Assembly: GCF_002723995.1 (NCBI RefSeq)
Contig: NZ_BEWP01000017.1
Span: forward strand, 1 to 42,717
Origin: Gluconobacter kondonii
GTDB lineage: Bacteria > Pseudomonadota > Alphaproteobacteria > Acetobacterales > Acetobacteraceae
DNA length: 42,717 nt
Reading direction: 5' to 3'
The position numbers were made by a program, and so were the translations under genes. The notes under the pieces are model-generated. The model had not been told where the DNA came from. It saw only the letters and a program-made list of their open reading frames with translations, and did not search any database. Each line of letters starts with the position of its first letter. Within the stretch, counting starts at the first letter, position 1. Positions 25,364-33,981 of this stretch are shown piece after piece.

Positions 25364-25400
25364 GAAAGCCCCGACATTGCTGCCGGGGCCTCTTGTTTTT
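25364..25400 (-). terminator. Terminator after the major capsid gene
   Basis: The stem GCCCCG (25368-25373) / CGGGGC (25384-25389) with a 10-nt loop lies 13 nt past the capsid stop. On the minus strand the tract after the stem is only TTTCC, so strength is moderate. Confidence 0.65.
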
Positions 25401-25412
25401 GGCTTATTCCGA

Positions 25413-26900
25413 TTAGCCGTTGTTTGCACCGCTTGCACTTGTGCCTGCCTGACCCTTCTTCGCAACTGCGCCAGAAGCATCTGTGCCAGCCAAGTTAGGA
25501 GTGAAGATCGAAGAATCAACACTGGAAGCAAGAGCAGCGAAGTTGCCAAGGGACCAATCTTCAACAGTCATCTTCGCAATCGCGTTAGGCTGAACAGTGT
25601 TGAAATCGTGCCTCATGGAAGCCTTGAAGCTGTAGAGGTCCTGTCCCCAAGAGTGAACAGCACCGCTAGCGTTCGAATACGAACCAACGTCAGTACGGTC
25701 GAACTCATAAGAGGTAGCTTCACCGAAGCGCAGGTAGTCACCCTGAACCAAGTAGATATTGGACCCCTTTCCAGAAGTACCAAGATTTGTCGGGATCTGT
25801 GTCGTGGTCAAAATGTCCTTTCCGAATAGCTTGCCCGAAGCAAGCTCTTCCTTGAATGGGAACTGGTAGTCGTTAGCGAAGAACATCAGAGCATTCTTGA
25901 CGTTCGGGTGCATAAGGAATGTCGAACCCTCGGCGTCAATCAACTTACCTTCGAGAGCAGCAATCAACTGAGCAAGGCTCTGGGAGATTGTCGTTACGTT
26001 TGTAAGGCCGGTCGTACCGGTCAACGAAGTGAAGGTGTTAGCAGCGGGAACGAGACCTTCAAGACCGATTGGCTTGTTGCCTGATCCGTTATCAAGGCTG
26101 TTGATCATAACGCTATCGACCTTAGCGGACATAACGCGACCAATCTGCTTTGCAACCTTAGCGGCAATCTCGAAAGGAGATAGGATATCAACTTCTTTGG
26201 TGATCGACGTTACGGCAGCAATCTTTCTCCAACGGAGATATACGCGGTCCCAATCGCCTTCGCTGTATGGGAACTGTTCGCCTTCGTCGATGTAAGCGGC
26301 GGTCACGGTGCCTGACTCACGAAGGATGGTCTTCTGACCAAGTGGCATAGATTCTTTCTGAGCAATCTTTACGATTACAGATTCAGGATAAAGCGCCTCA
26401 ACGTATCCTTCCATTGCCTGTGGGATGATCGGCTCACTGGTAGTAGTGGTTGCCTTGGTCATAATGTTTGCCGCATCGGAAGCCTTAAAGCCGTTCGCCT
26501 TTAGCTTTGTTGCAGCATCACGGCCATGCTTCTCGGCAAAAATCTTACCAAGACCGCGATAACCAAACTCTAGTTTTGGATCGAGGCCCGAACCAATATC
26601 CTTGTTGATCGAGAAGGTCTTAACCTTGAACTCACCGGACTTCTCATCAGAGTCAGATGAAGCAGGCGAAGAGGTGTCTTCTTCAGCATCCTTTGCTTTC
26701 TTCGCATCAAGCTCTTCTGCACGAGCTAGGCGCTCTTCGAGAGTGCGAACGCGGTTCTGTAGATCCTCATATTCTTTCTCGGCTGGTGCTGTGTCTTCGC
26801 CTTCATCTTCTGCTTTGCAGAGAGCGATAAATGCCTTGTCGAGTTTCTTTACTGCTTCATCTAGCGAAGCCTTTACATCAAATGTGCGATTAGATGACAT
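25413..26900 (-). CDS. HK97-type major capsid protein with N-terminal scaffold (delta) domain
   Basis: A 495-aa protein. Residues about 10-75 are a coiled-coil delta domain ([42 protein letters not shown]), which acts as internal scaffold and is cut off by the prohead protease in this family. The HK97 fold follows, with [60 protein letters not shown], then [18 protein letters not shown] and [23 protein letters not shown] Ser/Ala/Gly tail ends it. It follows the protease gene, as in HK97. Confidence 0.9.
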   Translation of the reverse strand: MSSNRTFDVKASLDEAVKKLDKAFIALCKAEDEGEDTAPAEKEYEDLQNRVRTLEERLARAEELDAKKAKDAEEDTSSPASSDSDEKSGEFKVKTFSINKDIGSGLDPKLEFGYRGLGKIFAEKHGRDAATKLKANGFKASDAANIMTKATTTTSEPIIPQAMEGYVEALYPESVIVKIAQKESMPLGQKTILRESGTVTAAYIDEGEQFPYSEGDWDRVYLRWRKIAAVTSITKEVDILSPFEIAAKVAKQIGRVMSAKVDSVMINSLDNGSGNKPIGLEGLVPAANTFTSLTGTTGLTNVTTISQSLAQLIAALEGKLIDAEGSTFLMHPNVKNALMFFANDYQFPFKEELASGKLFGKDILTTTQIPTNLGTSGKGSNIYLVQGDYLRFGEATSYEFDRTDVGSYSNASGAVHSWGQDLYSFKASMRHDFNTVQPNAIAKMTVEDWSLGNFAALASSVDSSIFTPNLAGTDASGAVAKKGQAGTSASGANNG

Positions 26901-26962
26901 ATATGTCTCCTTGAATGTTATTAGTGATAATCACCTTTGTATTTATTGATTGAATATTATAT

Positions 26963-27649
26963 TCACTTGAGGCGAGATTTGATCTTTGCCAAGTCAATCT
27001 CGCGCTGTAATCTTTTGCGGTTTATTTTTTTCTTCTGATCTGGAAGAATGTCACTAGCTTTATTATCGCTAGTATCAGGGTGGTTACTGTCTTCAGTGTC
27101 TGGGGCGTCATCTTCTTGTTTCTCCTTTACATTGACTAGAAGTGCCTCTTGGTTGCAGGGGATCGGCACAATGGAGAACTCAAGAAGTTCTGATTCCGTT
27201 ATGGTCATTCCACCGGCATCATTGATGCTGTAGTTGAGGGGGCGGAAGCCGATGCTTACGGCGCTGATAAAGCCGTCTTTTAAGGCTCTGCGACAGAACT
27301 CTGCGTCTGGACCAACAACGGGATAATCCGCTGGGCAGAACTCAACAGTTCCCTGCCATCCATTACCGACGCGCTTCAGTTCAACGCATCGCCCGATAGG
27401 CCATTCGCCGTCGTTATGGATTTTGAGAACGCGGGGATTTCGTAGATACTCGGTAACGTCTAAGCCATCGGGATCAACGATATCGTTAGCTCTATCCAAG
27501 GCATCGTTTGTGATGACGAAAGTGAAAAGATCACTGCCGTTGTCTAATGCTTTAATCTGGAAATCGGCTGTAACTGTCTTTTCCAGAGCCGATACGTCTT
27601 GAGACTTAACGGCATCACGGAAGCTCTTAATGGATATATGTTTCCTCAT
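26963..27649 (-). CDS. HK97 family prohead protease
   Basis: A 228-aa serine protease of the U35 type that matures the capsid by removing the delta domain. The core (about 40-165) shows DRANDIVDPDGLDVTEYLRNP, the catalytic His78 in KIHNDGEWPIG and the catalytic Ser132 in SAVSIGF, then ELLEFSIVPIPCNQEALLV. The basic, disordered C-terminal end is typical of self-processed proteases. The start overlaps the portal stop by 4 nt. Confidence 0.9.
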   Translation of the reverse strand: MRKHISIKSFRDAVKSQDVSALEKTVTADFQIKALDNGSDLFTFVITNDALDRANDIVDPDGLDVTEYLRNPRVLKIHNDGEWPIGRCVELKRVGNGWQGTVEFCPADYPVVGPDAEFCRRALKDGFISAVSIGFRPLNYSINDAGGMTITESELLEFSIVPIPCNQEALLVNVKEKQEDDAPDTEDSNHPDTSDNKASDILPDQKKKINRKRLQREIDLAKIKSRLK

Positions 27650-29064
27650 GATTGGTTTTCACTTTCATCATTGTCGGTTGGTAGGGTTCCTCCCGGTGTT
27701 GTCTGCAAGCCGTCGGTCTGGCCGATCGCGCCTGTATTGAGTGGACGTAGAATCTCATCGCCTCCCTCGTATCCGGGGAGACCTTCTCTTGCGCGCCATT
27801 CGTTTGGAGATAGAAGACCGGCAACGACGGCTTTGGAGCCAGCGTCAACGCGATCCTTGTAAACAGGACTGACAGCCTGTGTGTAATCGTACTTCATGCG
27901 ATATTGATCACGCTCGGAAGCGATGAAGCACTTATCCAGAAATAGCTCTTCAAACTGCGTTGTTACGGGTCCGCAAGTGTCGCTGTAGAAGGTGCGCTCT
28001 TTCTGCTCGATGGATGCAGCGGCGTCCTTGTCCTCAAGTCCCAATCTATGAGCAGGGTAGTTCGTGACGTTACAGACGTTTCGCTTTGAATCCTCACCCA
28101 TTTCAGGAAGCATCAAGTCCTTGACGCTTAGGTTCATGGGAACAAGTTGAATGTCTGGTGGAAGAGCGGGACCCATGCCAACATTGGCCGTTCCTGCCAT
28201 TCCCTTCATCAAGTTTTCACGGATCGTAGCAAGCTGTTCCGGCTTATATCGACCAGTCGTTGTGATGATATATTGGATAGAAGTTCCGTTGCGGAATGCA
28301 CCTGCTCGCGTCTCTTGAATGGCAAGATCAATCCCGAAAACTTCCGGCGATAGATCAAGCGGCCCCTTACCGATTATGTTGTTCTCGAAGTTGGTGTGCA
28401 TGAGATGAATGACATCTTCTTGCAGGAGCCTTCTTGTCTGGCCGGTTTCGGCTGCAAAGCTCGTCTTTCGGCCTTTGAACTGGTTGGTCGACGCCGTGTA
28501 GAGCCTGTCTCCGTCTTCCAGTTCCGTGACGCTCATACGGTCAGGTGTGATGGTGATCAGCTCAACGGGGCGTCCATCATTTCCTCGGATGATCGCCACA
28601 TAAGCGTTTCCCCAGAGGACATAATGGATCATAAGATTGTTCATGAACTGGAACCACGAACGATCCTTGCTGTTCGGGGTTTTAAGCAAGCTGCAAAGCG
28701 GATGGTCCGTTGTGTTTGTCCATCCGCCGTTGGAATCTATCTTCTGAATGTTCGGTGGTAGTTTTGCGATTGCTGATGAATACCCCGTCACACACCCGAA
28801 AACAGTTGGTGACTTCATGACCGTGTAAGGGGTGACGACAACGCCTGAAAACGTCGATCCTGCTCCCACCATGCCGGGAGGTGGTCCCCAGTATTGAGGG
28901 GCTTCTATATATGCACCCGGCCCGAGTTTTGCTGGAGGATTATCGGAAGGGATCGGTGTTTCCACCGGGACGGCTTCGGCCTTTGTGATAGTTGGCGCGG
29001 CCCAACTACTCGTAGGTGTGGGGCTTGAATCCTCCCCTTTTATTAATCTTGAAAATATGGACAC
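27646..29064 (-). CDS. Phage portal protein (HK97 family)
   Basis: A 472-aa portal that should form the ring at the capsid vertex through which DNA passes. Recognisable stretches are VVTPYTVMKSPTVFGCVTGYSSAIAKLPPNI, LCSLLKTPNSKDRSWFQFMNNLMIHYVLWGNAYVAI, DVIHLMHTNF, QETRAGAFRNGTSIQYIITT and FEELFLDKCFI. A Pro-rich N-terminus precedes the core. It lies between the large terminase and the protease, the standard head-module order. Confidence 0.9.
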   Translation of the reverse strand: MSIFSRLIKGEDSSPTPTSSWAAPTITKAEAVPVETPIPSDNPPAKLGPGAYIEAPQYWGPPPGMVGAGSTFSGVVVTPYTVMKSPTVFGCVTGYSSAIAKLPPNIQKIDSNGGWTNTTDHPLCSLLKTPNSKDRSWFQFMNNLMIHYVLWGNAYVAIIRGNDGRPVELITITPDRMSVTELEDGDRLYTASTNQFKGRKTSFAAETGQTRRLLQEDVIHLMHTNFENNIIGKGPLDLSPEVFGIDLAIQETRAGAFRNGTSIQYIITTTGRYKPEQLATIRENLMKGMAGTANVGMGPALPPDIQLVPMNLSVKDLMLPEMGEDSKRNVCNVTNYPAHRLGLEDKDAAASIEQKERTFYSDTCGPVTTQFEELFLDKCFIASERDQYRMKYDYTQAVSPVYKDRVDAGSKAVVAGLLSPNEWRAREGLPGYEGGDEILRPLNTGAIGQTDGLQTTPGGTLPTDNDESENQS

Positions 29065-29106
29065 ATGAATACCTCGTAAGAATACTTCTTTGAGGTATTT
29101 ATTTCG

Positions 29107-30834
29107 TTACCATATCACTTCGGTTGAGAGCGGCTGACTGCCATCACGGATATAAGAATGAAGGGCATTACACGTTGCATGAACGCCGTCTATCTTGCGC
29201 GTAGACATCTTATTTTCTTTGGAAAGCTGTAGGTTCTCCAAGTGGTCATATGAGGCATAGACGTTCAGGCAGTTCCAACGGAAGATCGGATTGTTAAACT
29301 TGATCTTGTGTTCAAGGATGGACTCTTCAAAGAGCTTATTCGCAAGGTTTAGGTTCTTTCCCTGCGTTACAGGCCAGACTGTTAGGCCCTCGTCTTCAAG
29401 CTCTTCCATCATATTTTCAGAGCCCCATTTATCGACGTTTACCGTTTCGATTTCATATGTCTTGCTCAAGTCGATGATGTAGTCCCGCATTTCTCGATAG
29501 TCGATTGTTCGGCGGCGTTGCGTTGTTAGATATCCGTCACGGACCCAAGCAGGATAAAGCTCGTTTCCAGCACCTTCTACCGTGGCCTCTGGAAGCCAGT
29601 ACTTCGGAAAGACATAGAAGGTATCATCGCGTTTGAAGACAGTAGACACGCAGGTCATATCTCGAACACTCGACATATCAACGCCGATCCAGCAGGGCTC
29701 TCCTTTGAAGTCCTCGATCTTCAAACTTGTATCCAGACCCGCATTAACGTCGCTGGATTCCAGCCACTGCGACGAACTGGATAGCCATATGTTCAGGTTA
29801 AATGTGAAGAATGATGCTCGTTCGGATTTAGAGCGTTTTGCATCCGCTGCGTTCTTCTCGAACTTCTTACGGTTAAATCCGAAGTCCCAAGAAGGATTGG
29901 CCTTGCGCCATGTGCTTTTCTCAAAGGGGTTATCGCCTTCATCAGCGGCCCATATGCAGCCGAAGAACGTTTCATCGACCAAGTTGCCTTGCAGAATATC
30001 GACGCATTTTCGGTGCATGGAATAGCCAAGCCCTTCCATTGAATCGCCTGCTGTCGTGATGATCTTGGTGAGTGTCTGGGGTCGATCTTTCAACATGCCT
30101 GTTTGAAATATGTCGTAGACCTTTCGTGTCTTGGTTGTGTGAAACTCGTCGAAAATCACCACACTTGGGTTCAATCCGTGCAGCCCATCAGCATCACTAG
30201 ACACGGCGCGGAAGAACCCACGGTTGCCGATCTTGCGCCCATTTACGACGATCTCTTTGTCTAGGCGGATTTCTTCCTGCTTCGCTTCGATCCCCAGTTG
30301 AGACATGAGGGCAGGATGGTTCTGTGTATGCTGATAGGTGAAGCCGTAGAGGATGCGAGCCTGTGCTTCCGTAAGAGCACTGACATAAACCTGTGGGCCG
30401 CCTTCGCCATCGCAAGCGAGGAAGTAGATCGGCATCCCTGTGATGACTGAGGTCTTACCGTTTCCTCGTCCCATCTCGTCGTATGAGAAAGAGAAGCGTC
30501 GGTAGTCGTCTGAATCGTTAACCCATCCGAGCGTCTGGGATATCGACCATAGCTGATAGGGATACATCTCGAAGGGCTGTCCCATCTTGGTTCCTTCCAA
30601 GATGGTCAGGTAGCTCATGAGAGTTTGGTATCTTTTCCCTTTGCTCGGGTCATAGTGGTAAGGGAAGTCAGGTGTAGAAGCTCGCTCCAGATCACGGATA
30701 GAGCGTTCACACGCGAGCTTCGTATATTCACCTGTTATGATTTTCCCAGACAGGACATCCTTGACGTAGGCATACTGATCTTGCTGTTCGAGATTGCCAG
30801 CATCAATGGCGGCGAACTTTCCTCCGCACGACAT
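29107..30834 (-). CDS. Terminase large subunit
   Basis: A 575-aa DNA-packaging motor of the HK97-type (Terminase_1) group. The ATPase part has the Walker A variant GRGNGKT (122-128), Walker B VVIFDE (225-230) and a coupling-motif region TKIITTAGDS. The nuclease part starts WIGVDMSSVRDMTCVS, with the first catalytic Asp386, and continues VNVDKWGSENMMEELED. It packages DNA into the prohead with the portal. Its start overlaps the small-subunit stop in TAATG. Confidence 0.92.
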   Translation of the reverse strand: MSCGGKFAAIDAGNLEQQDQYAYVKDVLSGKIITGEYTKLACERSIRDLERASTPDFPYHYDPSKGKRYQTLMSYLTILEGTKMGQPFEMYPYQLWSISQTLGWVNDSDDYRRFSFSYDEMGRGNGKTSVITGMPIYFLACDGEGGPQVYVSALTEAQARILYGFTYQHTQNHPALMSQLGIEAKQEEIRLDKEIVVNGRKIGNRGFFRAVSSDADGLHGLNPSVVIFDEFHTTKTRKVYDIFQTGMLKDRPQTLTKIITTAGDSMEGLGYSMHRKCVDILQGNLVDETFFGCIWAADEGDNPFEKSTWRKANPSWDFGFNRKKFEKNAADAKRSKSERASFFTFNLNIWLSSSSQWLESSDVNAGLDTSLKIEDFKGEPCWIGVDMSSVRDMTCVSTVFKRDDTFYVFPKYWLPEATVEGAGNELYPAWVRDGYLTTQRRRTIDYREMRDYIIDLSKTYEIETVNVDKWGSENMMEELEDEGLTVWPVTQGKNLNLANKLFEESILEHKIKFNNPIFRWNCLNVYASYDHLENLQLSKENKMSTRKIDGVHATCNALHSYIRDGSQPLSTEVIW

Positions 30835-31199
30835 TAGGTCAATCCGGGAAACTGCACGACTGTCACGGTGTCTTCGTCGGATGCGCCTTTCTTGAGGGAC
30901 TTGGTGTCCATCGGCGTCATGCCAAACTTGGCATACAGACCTTTCAGGGAAGCCTGTGTGGCATGAAGGGCTGTCAGTTCAGGGTGCTGACGACGCATCT
31001 TCCCTGAGTCGTAGAACTTGCCATGTTCGTCGATATAGGCCCGATACTCTTCTTCATCGGTAATCAGGCAAACCATCTGAACCATCGCCGCTTCGTGGCG
31101 TGCCTCGTAATCAGGATGAGAAGTTAGCTGTTCAAACAACTCTTCTCTTCGAGGTTTGCCGTCAATGTTTTTTGGGAATGAGTTTTTCTTAATAGTCAC
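30834..31199 (-). CDS. Terminase small subunit (P27-like)
   Basis: A protein of about 121 aa. The start is the GTG at 31199 with GGAG 9 nt before it; the longer reading from a TTG at 31214 would place this ribosome site inside the gene. It is helical, with the P27-type end HPELTALHATQASLKGLYAKFGMTPMD followed by a short tail. Position directly before the large subunit, with overlap, supports the call. It should recognise phage DNA for packaging. Confidence 0.78.
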   Translation of the reverse strand: MTIKKNSFPKNIDGKPRREELFEQLTSHPDYEARHEAAMVQMVCLITDEEEYRAYIDEHGKFYDSGKMRRQHPELTALHATQASLKGLYAKFGMTPMDTKSLKKGASDEDTVTVVQFPGLT

Positions 31200-31482
31200 G
31201 ATAATAATCTCCAATGATGTGTCGGAGATATTTAGCTTTTGACTTTTTTACTTTTTCAAAATCAGGATTTTTACGGACTAGACTGGGTGTGCGCTCGTGT
31301 TTGGGTCCGCTCAACTTTTCGGAACGCGTTACCCCTTAGGTCATCAAGCCCTCAGAGCGTCGTAGAGCACGGTGTAAGGTGCGCGGGTGCAAGTAGTGCT
31401 GCGCTGGTGTGCGGGGGTCTGTACGGGCTTCTGAGGGGGAGACTTCGCCTACCTACCGCTCGCTGATGAGTACGAATCGAGT
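31200..31482. other. Spacer before the twin-gene module, with repeat copies
   Basis: Within the 336-nt spacer upstream of the small terminase gene and the first twin gene no gene is seen. Copies of the dispersed element lie at 31345-31375 (inverted form) and 31411-31440. The right end holds the duplicated leader GCTCGCTGATGAGTAC (31458-31473) shared with the second twin. Confidence 0.55.
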
Positions 31483-31520
31483 ACATTCTCATTGAATGTA
31501 ACAGTGGTGGCTGGTATCAG
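31483..31520 (+). promoter_or_regulatory. Promoter and palindromic operator of twin gene A
   Basis: -35 TTGAAT (31492-31497), a 17-bp spacer and -10 TATCAG (31515-31520). The -35 overlaps the perfect inverted repeat ACATTC-TCATT-GAATGT (31483-31499). The same arrangement, at the same distance from the ATG, precedes twin B. The ribosome site AAAGGAT lies before the ATG. Confidence 0.65.
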
Positions 31521-31550
31521 GGATGAAGCATTAGTAAAGGATAGACCCTA

Positions 31551-31898
31551 ATGACTAACGTCTCAGAAAGAGTAATCGTTGCAGCTATAAAAAAGGTTGT
31601 CCGCCTAGAATCCGACGGCGAGTGGCGACTATCGCTCGATCTGACCGGTGAACCTGCAAACGATCTTCGTAACTTCCTTCAGGCGCACATAGAATCAGGC
31701 GAGCGTAGTGTAAGCGGTGTAGAAGGTTTTCTTTCGCAACAGATAAGTCAGATAGTTGAAACTAGGATTGCTGAAAAGAAACAAAACTTAGACGATTACG
31801 AACAATATGTAGTCGAGCGGTCGGGTCGAGGCTGCCTAGAGCAAGTCTGGCCTGTAGCGCAGGAGTTGCATAGATTTATAATCCCCTCAGCCAACTAA
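31551..31898 (+). CDS. Twin gene A: 115-aa moron-like protein, unknown
   Basis: A 115-aa protein on the strand opposite to the late genes, with its own promoter, operator-like palindrome and ribosome site. It aligns without gaps over its full length with twin B (also 115 aa); shared points include V-S-x-x-V-I near residues 4-9, A-x-K-K-V (12-16), E-S-D (19-21), W24, D-L-x-x-F near 38-42 and D-x-YEQYV-x-x-R near residues 81-90. It is predicted helical and soluble. No known family is recognised. The arrangement is typical of a phage moron expressed in the lysogen. Confidence 0.72.
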   Translation: MTNVSERVIVAAIKKVVRLESDGEWRLSLDLTGEPANDLRNFLQAHIESGERSVSGVEGFLSQQISQIVETRIAEKKQNLDDYEQYVVERSGRGCLEQVWPVAQELHRFIIPSAN

Positions 31899-32006
31899 AT
31901 CTCTATCGATCTCGGTGGTAGTGGGAAAGTTGCCATTGATGTCTTCAATCGTTGCTAGCAATCCGAAGAAAGAGAAGACGTCCTTGTTAAGGGTATGAAT
32001 CGTCAT
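31887..32006 (-). CDS. Possible 39-aa ORF between the twins
   Basis: A short minus-strand ORF starting MTIHTLNKDVFSFFGLLATI and ending EIDRDLVG. It has a moderate purine-rich ribosome site (AAAGAGAAAA), follows the direction of the phage late genes and overlaps the 3' end of twin A by 12 nt. There is no similarity to a known family that I can see. It may be real or chance. Confidence 0.35.
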   Translation of the reverse strand: MTIHTLNKDVFSFFGLLATIEDINGNFPTTTEIDRDLVG

Positions 32007-32068
32007 ACCGTTTTCTCTTTCTTTTGGGTGGGGGGCTATACGGGCTTCTGTGGCGCTCGCTGATGAGT

Positions 32069-32106
32069 ACATTCGCGTTGAACGTAACAGCGGCGGCTGG
32101 CATTAG
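32069..32106 (+). promoter_or_regulatory. Promoter and palindromic operator of twin gene B
   Basis: -35 TTGAAC (32078-32083), a 17-bp spacer and -10 CATTAG (32101-32106). The -35 overlaps ACATTC-GCGTT-GAACGT (32069-32085), the same half-sites as twin A with one mismatch and the same 5-bp centre. The element ends 52 bp before the ATG, against 51 bp in twin A. Confidence 0.6.
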
Positions 32107-32137
32107 GAATGAACTAACATCAGAAAGGATTTAGATA

Positions 32138-32485
32138 ATGGATACCGTATCGAACGAGGTAATATTTGGGGCTTTAAAAAAAGTTCTTCCGCCAGAAAGT
32201 GATGATTCTTGGGTTCTGAGGCCAGATTTTGAAGGGGTTGCTTCTAAAGATCTGAAAGACTTCATCAATGAAGGTATCAGATGTGCACAATATGAAACCC
32301 ATCATATTAAAACTTGGCTTCGTACGGCTATCGAGGATTTGATAGATCAAAGATTTAAAGAGAAATCGGTAGGATTAGACCCTTATGAGCAGTACGTTAT
32401 GAAGCGTGATGCTAAGTCAAGCCTGTCGGATATTCCTCGTTTAGTTGATCGAGTTTACAACTTTCTTTTCCTGTCAGGTCACTAA
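32138..32485 (+). CDS. Twin gene B: 115-aa moron-like protein, unknown
   Basis: A paralogue of twin A with identical length (MDTVSNEVIFGALKKVLPPESDD). The conserved D-x-YEQYV-x-x-R block lies near residues 81-90. It has the ribosome site AAGGAT. By eye about one third of residues are identical, with whole-length colinearity, so the two come from a tandem duplication that included the promoter, followed by long divergence. Its 3' end overlaps the converging gp43-N gene by 12 nt. Function unknown. Confidence 0.72.
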   Translation: MDTVSNEVIFGALKKVLPPESDDSWVLRPDFEGVASKDLKDFINEGIRCAQYETHHIKTWLRTAIEDLIDQRFKEKSVGLDPYEQYVMKRDAKSSLSDIPRLVDRVYNFLFLSGH

Positions 32486-33289
32486 ATCACTTACAAGGCC
32501 GGAGATAGTTCTCCTGTTGTCGCTGATCTTTTCAACCATTGCGGTCGTCACGTCGCTGGTGATCGCTTTGGCTGATTGGCTTGTAGAGATTGTACTCGTG
32601 ATGTCGCTTGGCACGGAACTTGTTTGAGCAAAACGGCCAAGGGTCGCTGCTCCACCGAACAAGCTATCAATCCCCGAAATACTATTCGTTAAGCCCGTTG
32701 ATCGGCTGATTAAGCCCGTCACACTTGCGCCTACTGTCGTGAGGGCGGAAGCAGGAGTTCCTAGTAGGCTCTTGGCCTGCATGGCTGTGTTGAAGGCCGC
32801 TCCGATTGTTCCAATGCCGCTCGCCTGGCTACCGGTTAGGACATTGGTGACTGTCTGGAAAATGCTGGTCTTCTGCTGGCTGGTCTTGCTGTGAGCGAAG
32901 AAGGATAGGCGGACTTGAACGATGCCGAGGCGTTCCTTGCTCTCACTAAATGGGCACTGGAGGATTGTTCCGTACCAACTGCCAAGGGAAGGGTGGACTA
33001 GTTCGATAAGGGCTCCGCTTGTGTCGGCCATTTCCTCCATGAGATCCGTGAGGTCTTGGTAGGCATCACCATTCATGATGGCTGTTAAAGCTCGTCCCAA
33101 GAGGCCGTTGTCGTTTACATCTAGCGAGCCTTCAATCTCGAAGATTGTAGGTCTCTGGCCTAGTGTCTCAACCATAGGAGTGAGGCCACCGGGATACTGA
33201 TGGATAATGCGGTTGGCTCCGTAGCTAACTGTCTCATAACGATCCACGATGATTTTTGTGCCAGCTATCGTGCAGGTTTGAATGGTCAT
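32474..33289 (-). CDS. DNA circularization/tail protein, N-terminal half (Mu gp43-N-like)
   Basis: A 271-aa protein, starting MTIQTCTIAGTKIIV at 33289 in an ATGA overlap with gp46. The first 150 residues fit the N-terminal domain of the Mu gp43 family: RYETVSYGANRIIHQYPGGLTPMVETLGQRPTIFEIEGSL, then LIELVHPSLGSWYGTI and RLGIVQVRLSFFAHS. The rest is a Ser/Thr/Ala-rich tail unlike the family. The family's C-terminal part is missing here and seems to be encoded at 36208-36759. In Mu the protein acts in the tail tip next to tape measure and hub. Confidence 0.75.
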   Translation of the reverse strand: MTIQTCTIAGTKIIVDRYETVSYGANRIIHQYPGGLTPMVETLGQRPTIFEIEGSLDVNDNGLLGRALTAIMNGDAYQDLTDLMEEMADTSGALIELVHPSLGSWYGTILQCPFSESKERLGIVQVRLSFFAHSKTSQQKTSIFQTVTNVLTGSQASGIGTIGAAFNTAMQAKSLLGTPASALTTVGASVTGLISRSTGLTNSISGIDSLFGGAATLGRFAQTSSVPSDITSTISTSQSAKAITSDVTTAMVEKISDNRRTISGLVSDLVT

Positions 33290-33750
33290 TTTACGGTACT
33301 CCATAGGTAGCTAAAGTTCTGCCGGGATGATCCTTTTGTGATCGTGACACTGATGTTCAGGCGTTTGCTGCTGACGAGTGTGCAGGCGATATCAATCTTG
33401 TCGCACATATTGTCGTCCAGCATGTCTTGCAGAGCTTCTCGGACGTAATCCGTTGCTCTTGCTTCGTAGTTTTCCTTGTCGGTGACGGGGAGGTGCCAAA
33501 GTTGCCAAAGGCGACTTCCGACCTTGCGCCCGTTCTCCTGATAGGCGTCGTACCAAAACCCTTCTTTGTTTTCGGTACGATCCCATGAGGTTTCCGCTCT
33601 TCTATTTGTAAAAAGGCGGAGGATCACGCATGTCTCAAGATCGTTGCTGGTGTCGATGTCCGTGACTGTCACGCCATTGATTACCGAGGTCGTGAAGGAC
33701 CAATCTATCTGTTGTGTTTCTTCGTTAAAACAAAGCCTTATGTCAGCCAT
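33286..33750 (-). CDS. Baseplate protein, Mu gp46 family
   Basis: A 154-aa protein; the start MADIRLCFNEETQ at 33750 is preceded by AAGGAG. It shows the gp46 pattern: an early DTSNDLETCVILRLFTNRRAE, then KEGFWYDAYQENGRKVGSRLWQLWHLP, a helical EARATDYVREALQDML and a closing strand region. In Mu this is the baseplate wedge protein equivalent to P2 W / T4 gp25. It is coupled to gp43-N by a 4-nt overlap. Confidence 0.82.
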   Translation of the reverse strand: MADIRLCFNEETQQIDWSFTTSVINGVTVTDIDTSNDLETCVILRLFTNRRAETSWDRTENKEGFWYDAYQENGRKVGSRLWQLWHLPVTDKENYEARATDYVREALQDMLDDNMCDKIDIACTLVSSKRLNISVTITKGSSRQNFSYLWSTVK

Positions 33751-33764
33751 GCGTGATTTTCTCC

Positions 33765-33980
33765 TTAGTTGGTCTTCGAGTTCAGAGCCGCCTTGATCTG
33801 GTCGTCTTCTGCGCCTGCATCCTTCACGAGACTGATTATGTCGCTCCATTCATCAGCAGTCGGAGTTCTCTTCTCTGCGATGATGGAATAAACTTTCTCG
33901 ATAAACTCGATGAATACAGGTGCTTCCTGAACAACAAGAGCGCCAAGGCTTGCGATTTCTGTAATCAATGAAGTGTTCAT
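33765..33980 (-). CDS. 71-aa helical phage protein, unknown
   Basis: A small protein (MNTSLITEIASLGALVVQEAPV) with AAGGAAAA before the ATG. It has an amphipathic hydrophobic first half and a charged second half (ADEWSDIISLVKDAGAEDDQIKAAL). It lies between a lipoprotein gene and gp46. The first helix is not hydrophobic enough for a certain membrane segment. No family recognised. Confidence 0.6.
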   Translation of the reverse strand: MNTSLITEIASLGALVVQEAPVFIEFIEKVYSIIAEKRTPTADEWSDIISLVKDAGAEDDQIKAALNSKTN

Positions 33981-33981
33981 G

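Noticed and set aside
19908-32060. CRISPR array from the repeated intergenic elements
   Set aside because: The copies are few, diverged, in both orientations and far apart; there are no regular spacers and no cas genes.
31341-32485. Retron or other reverse-transcriptase system at the twin genes
   Set aside because: No reverse transcriptase or structured msr/msd-like RNA is seen, only two small helical proteins.
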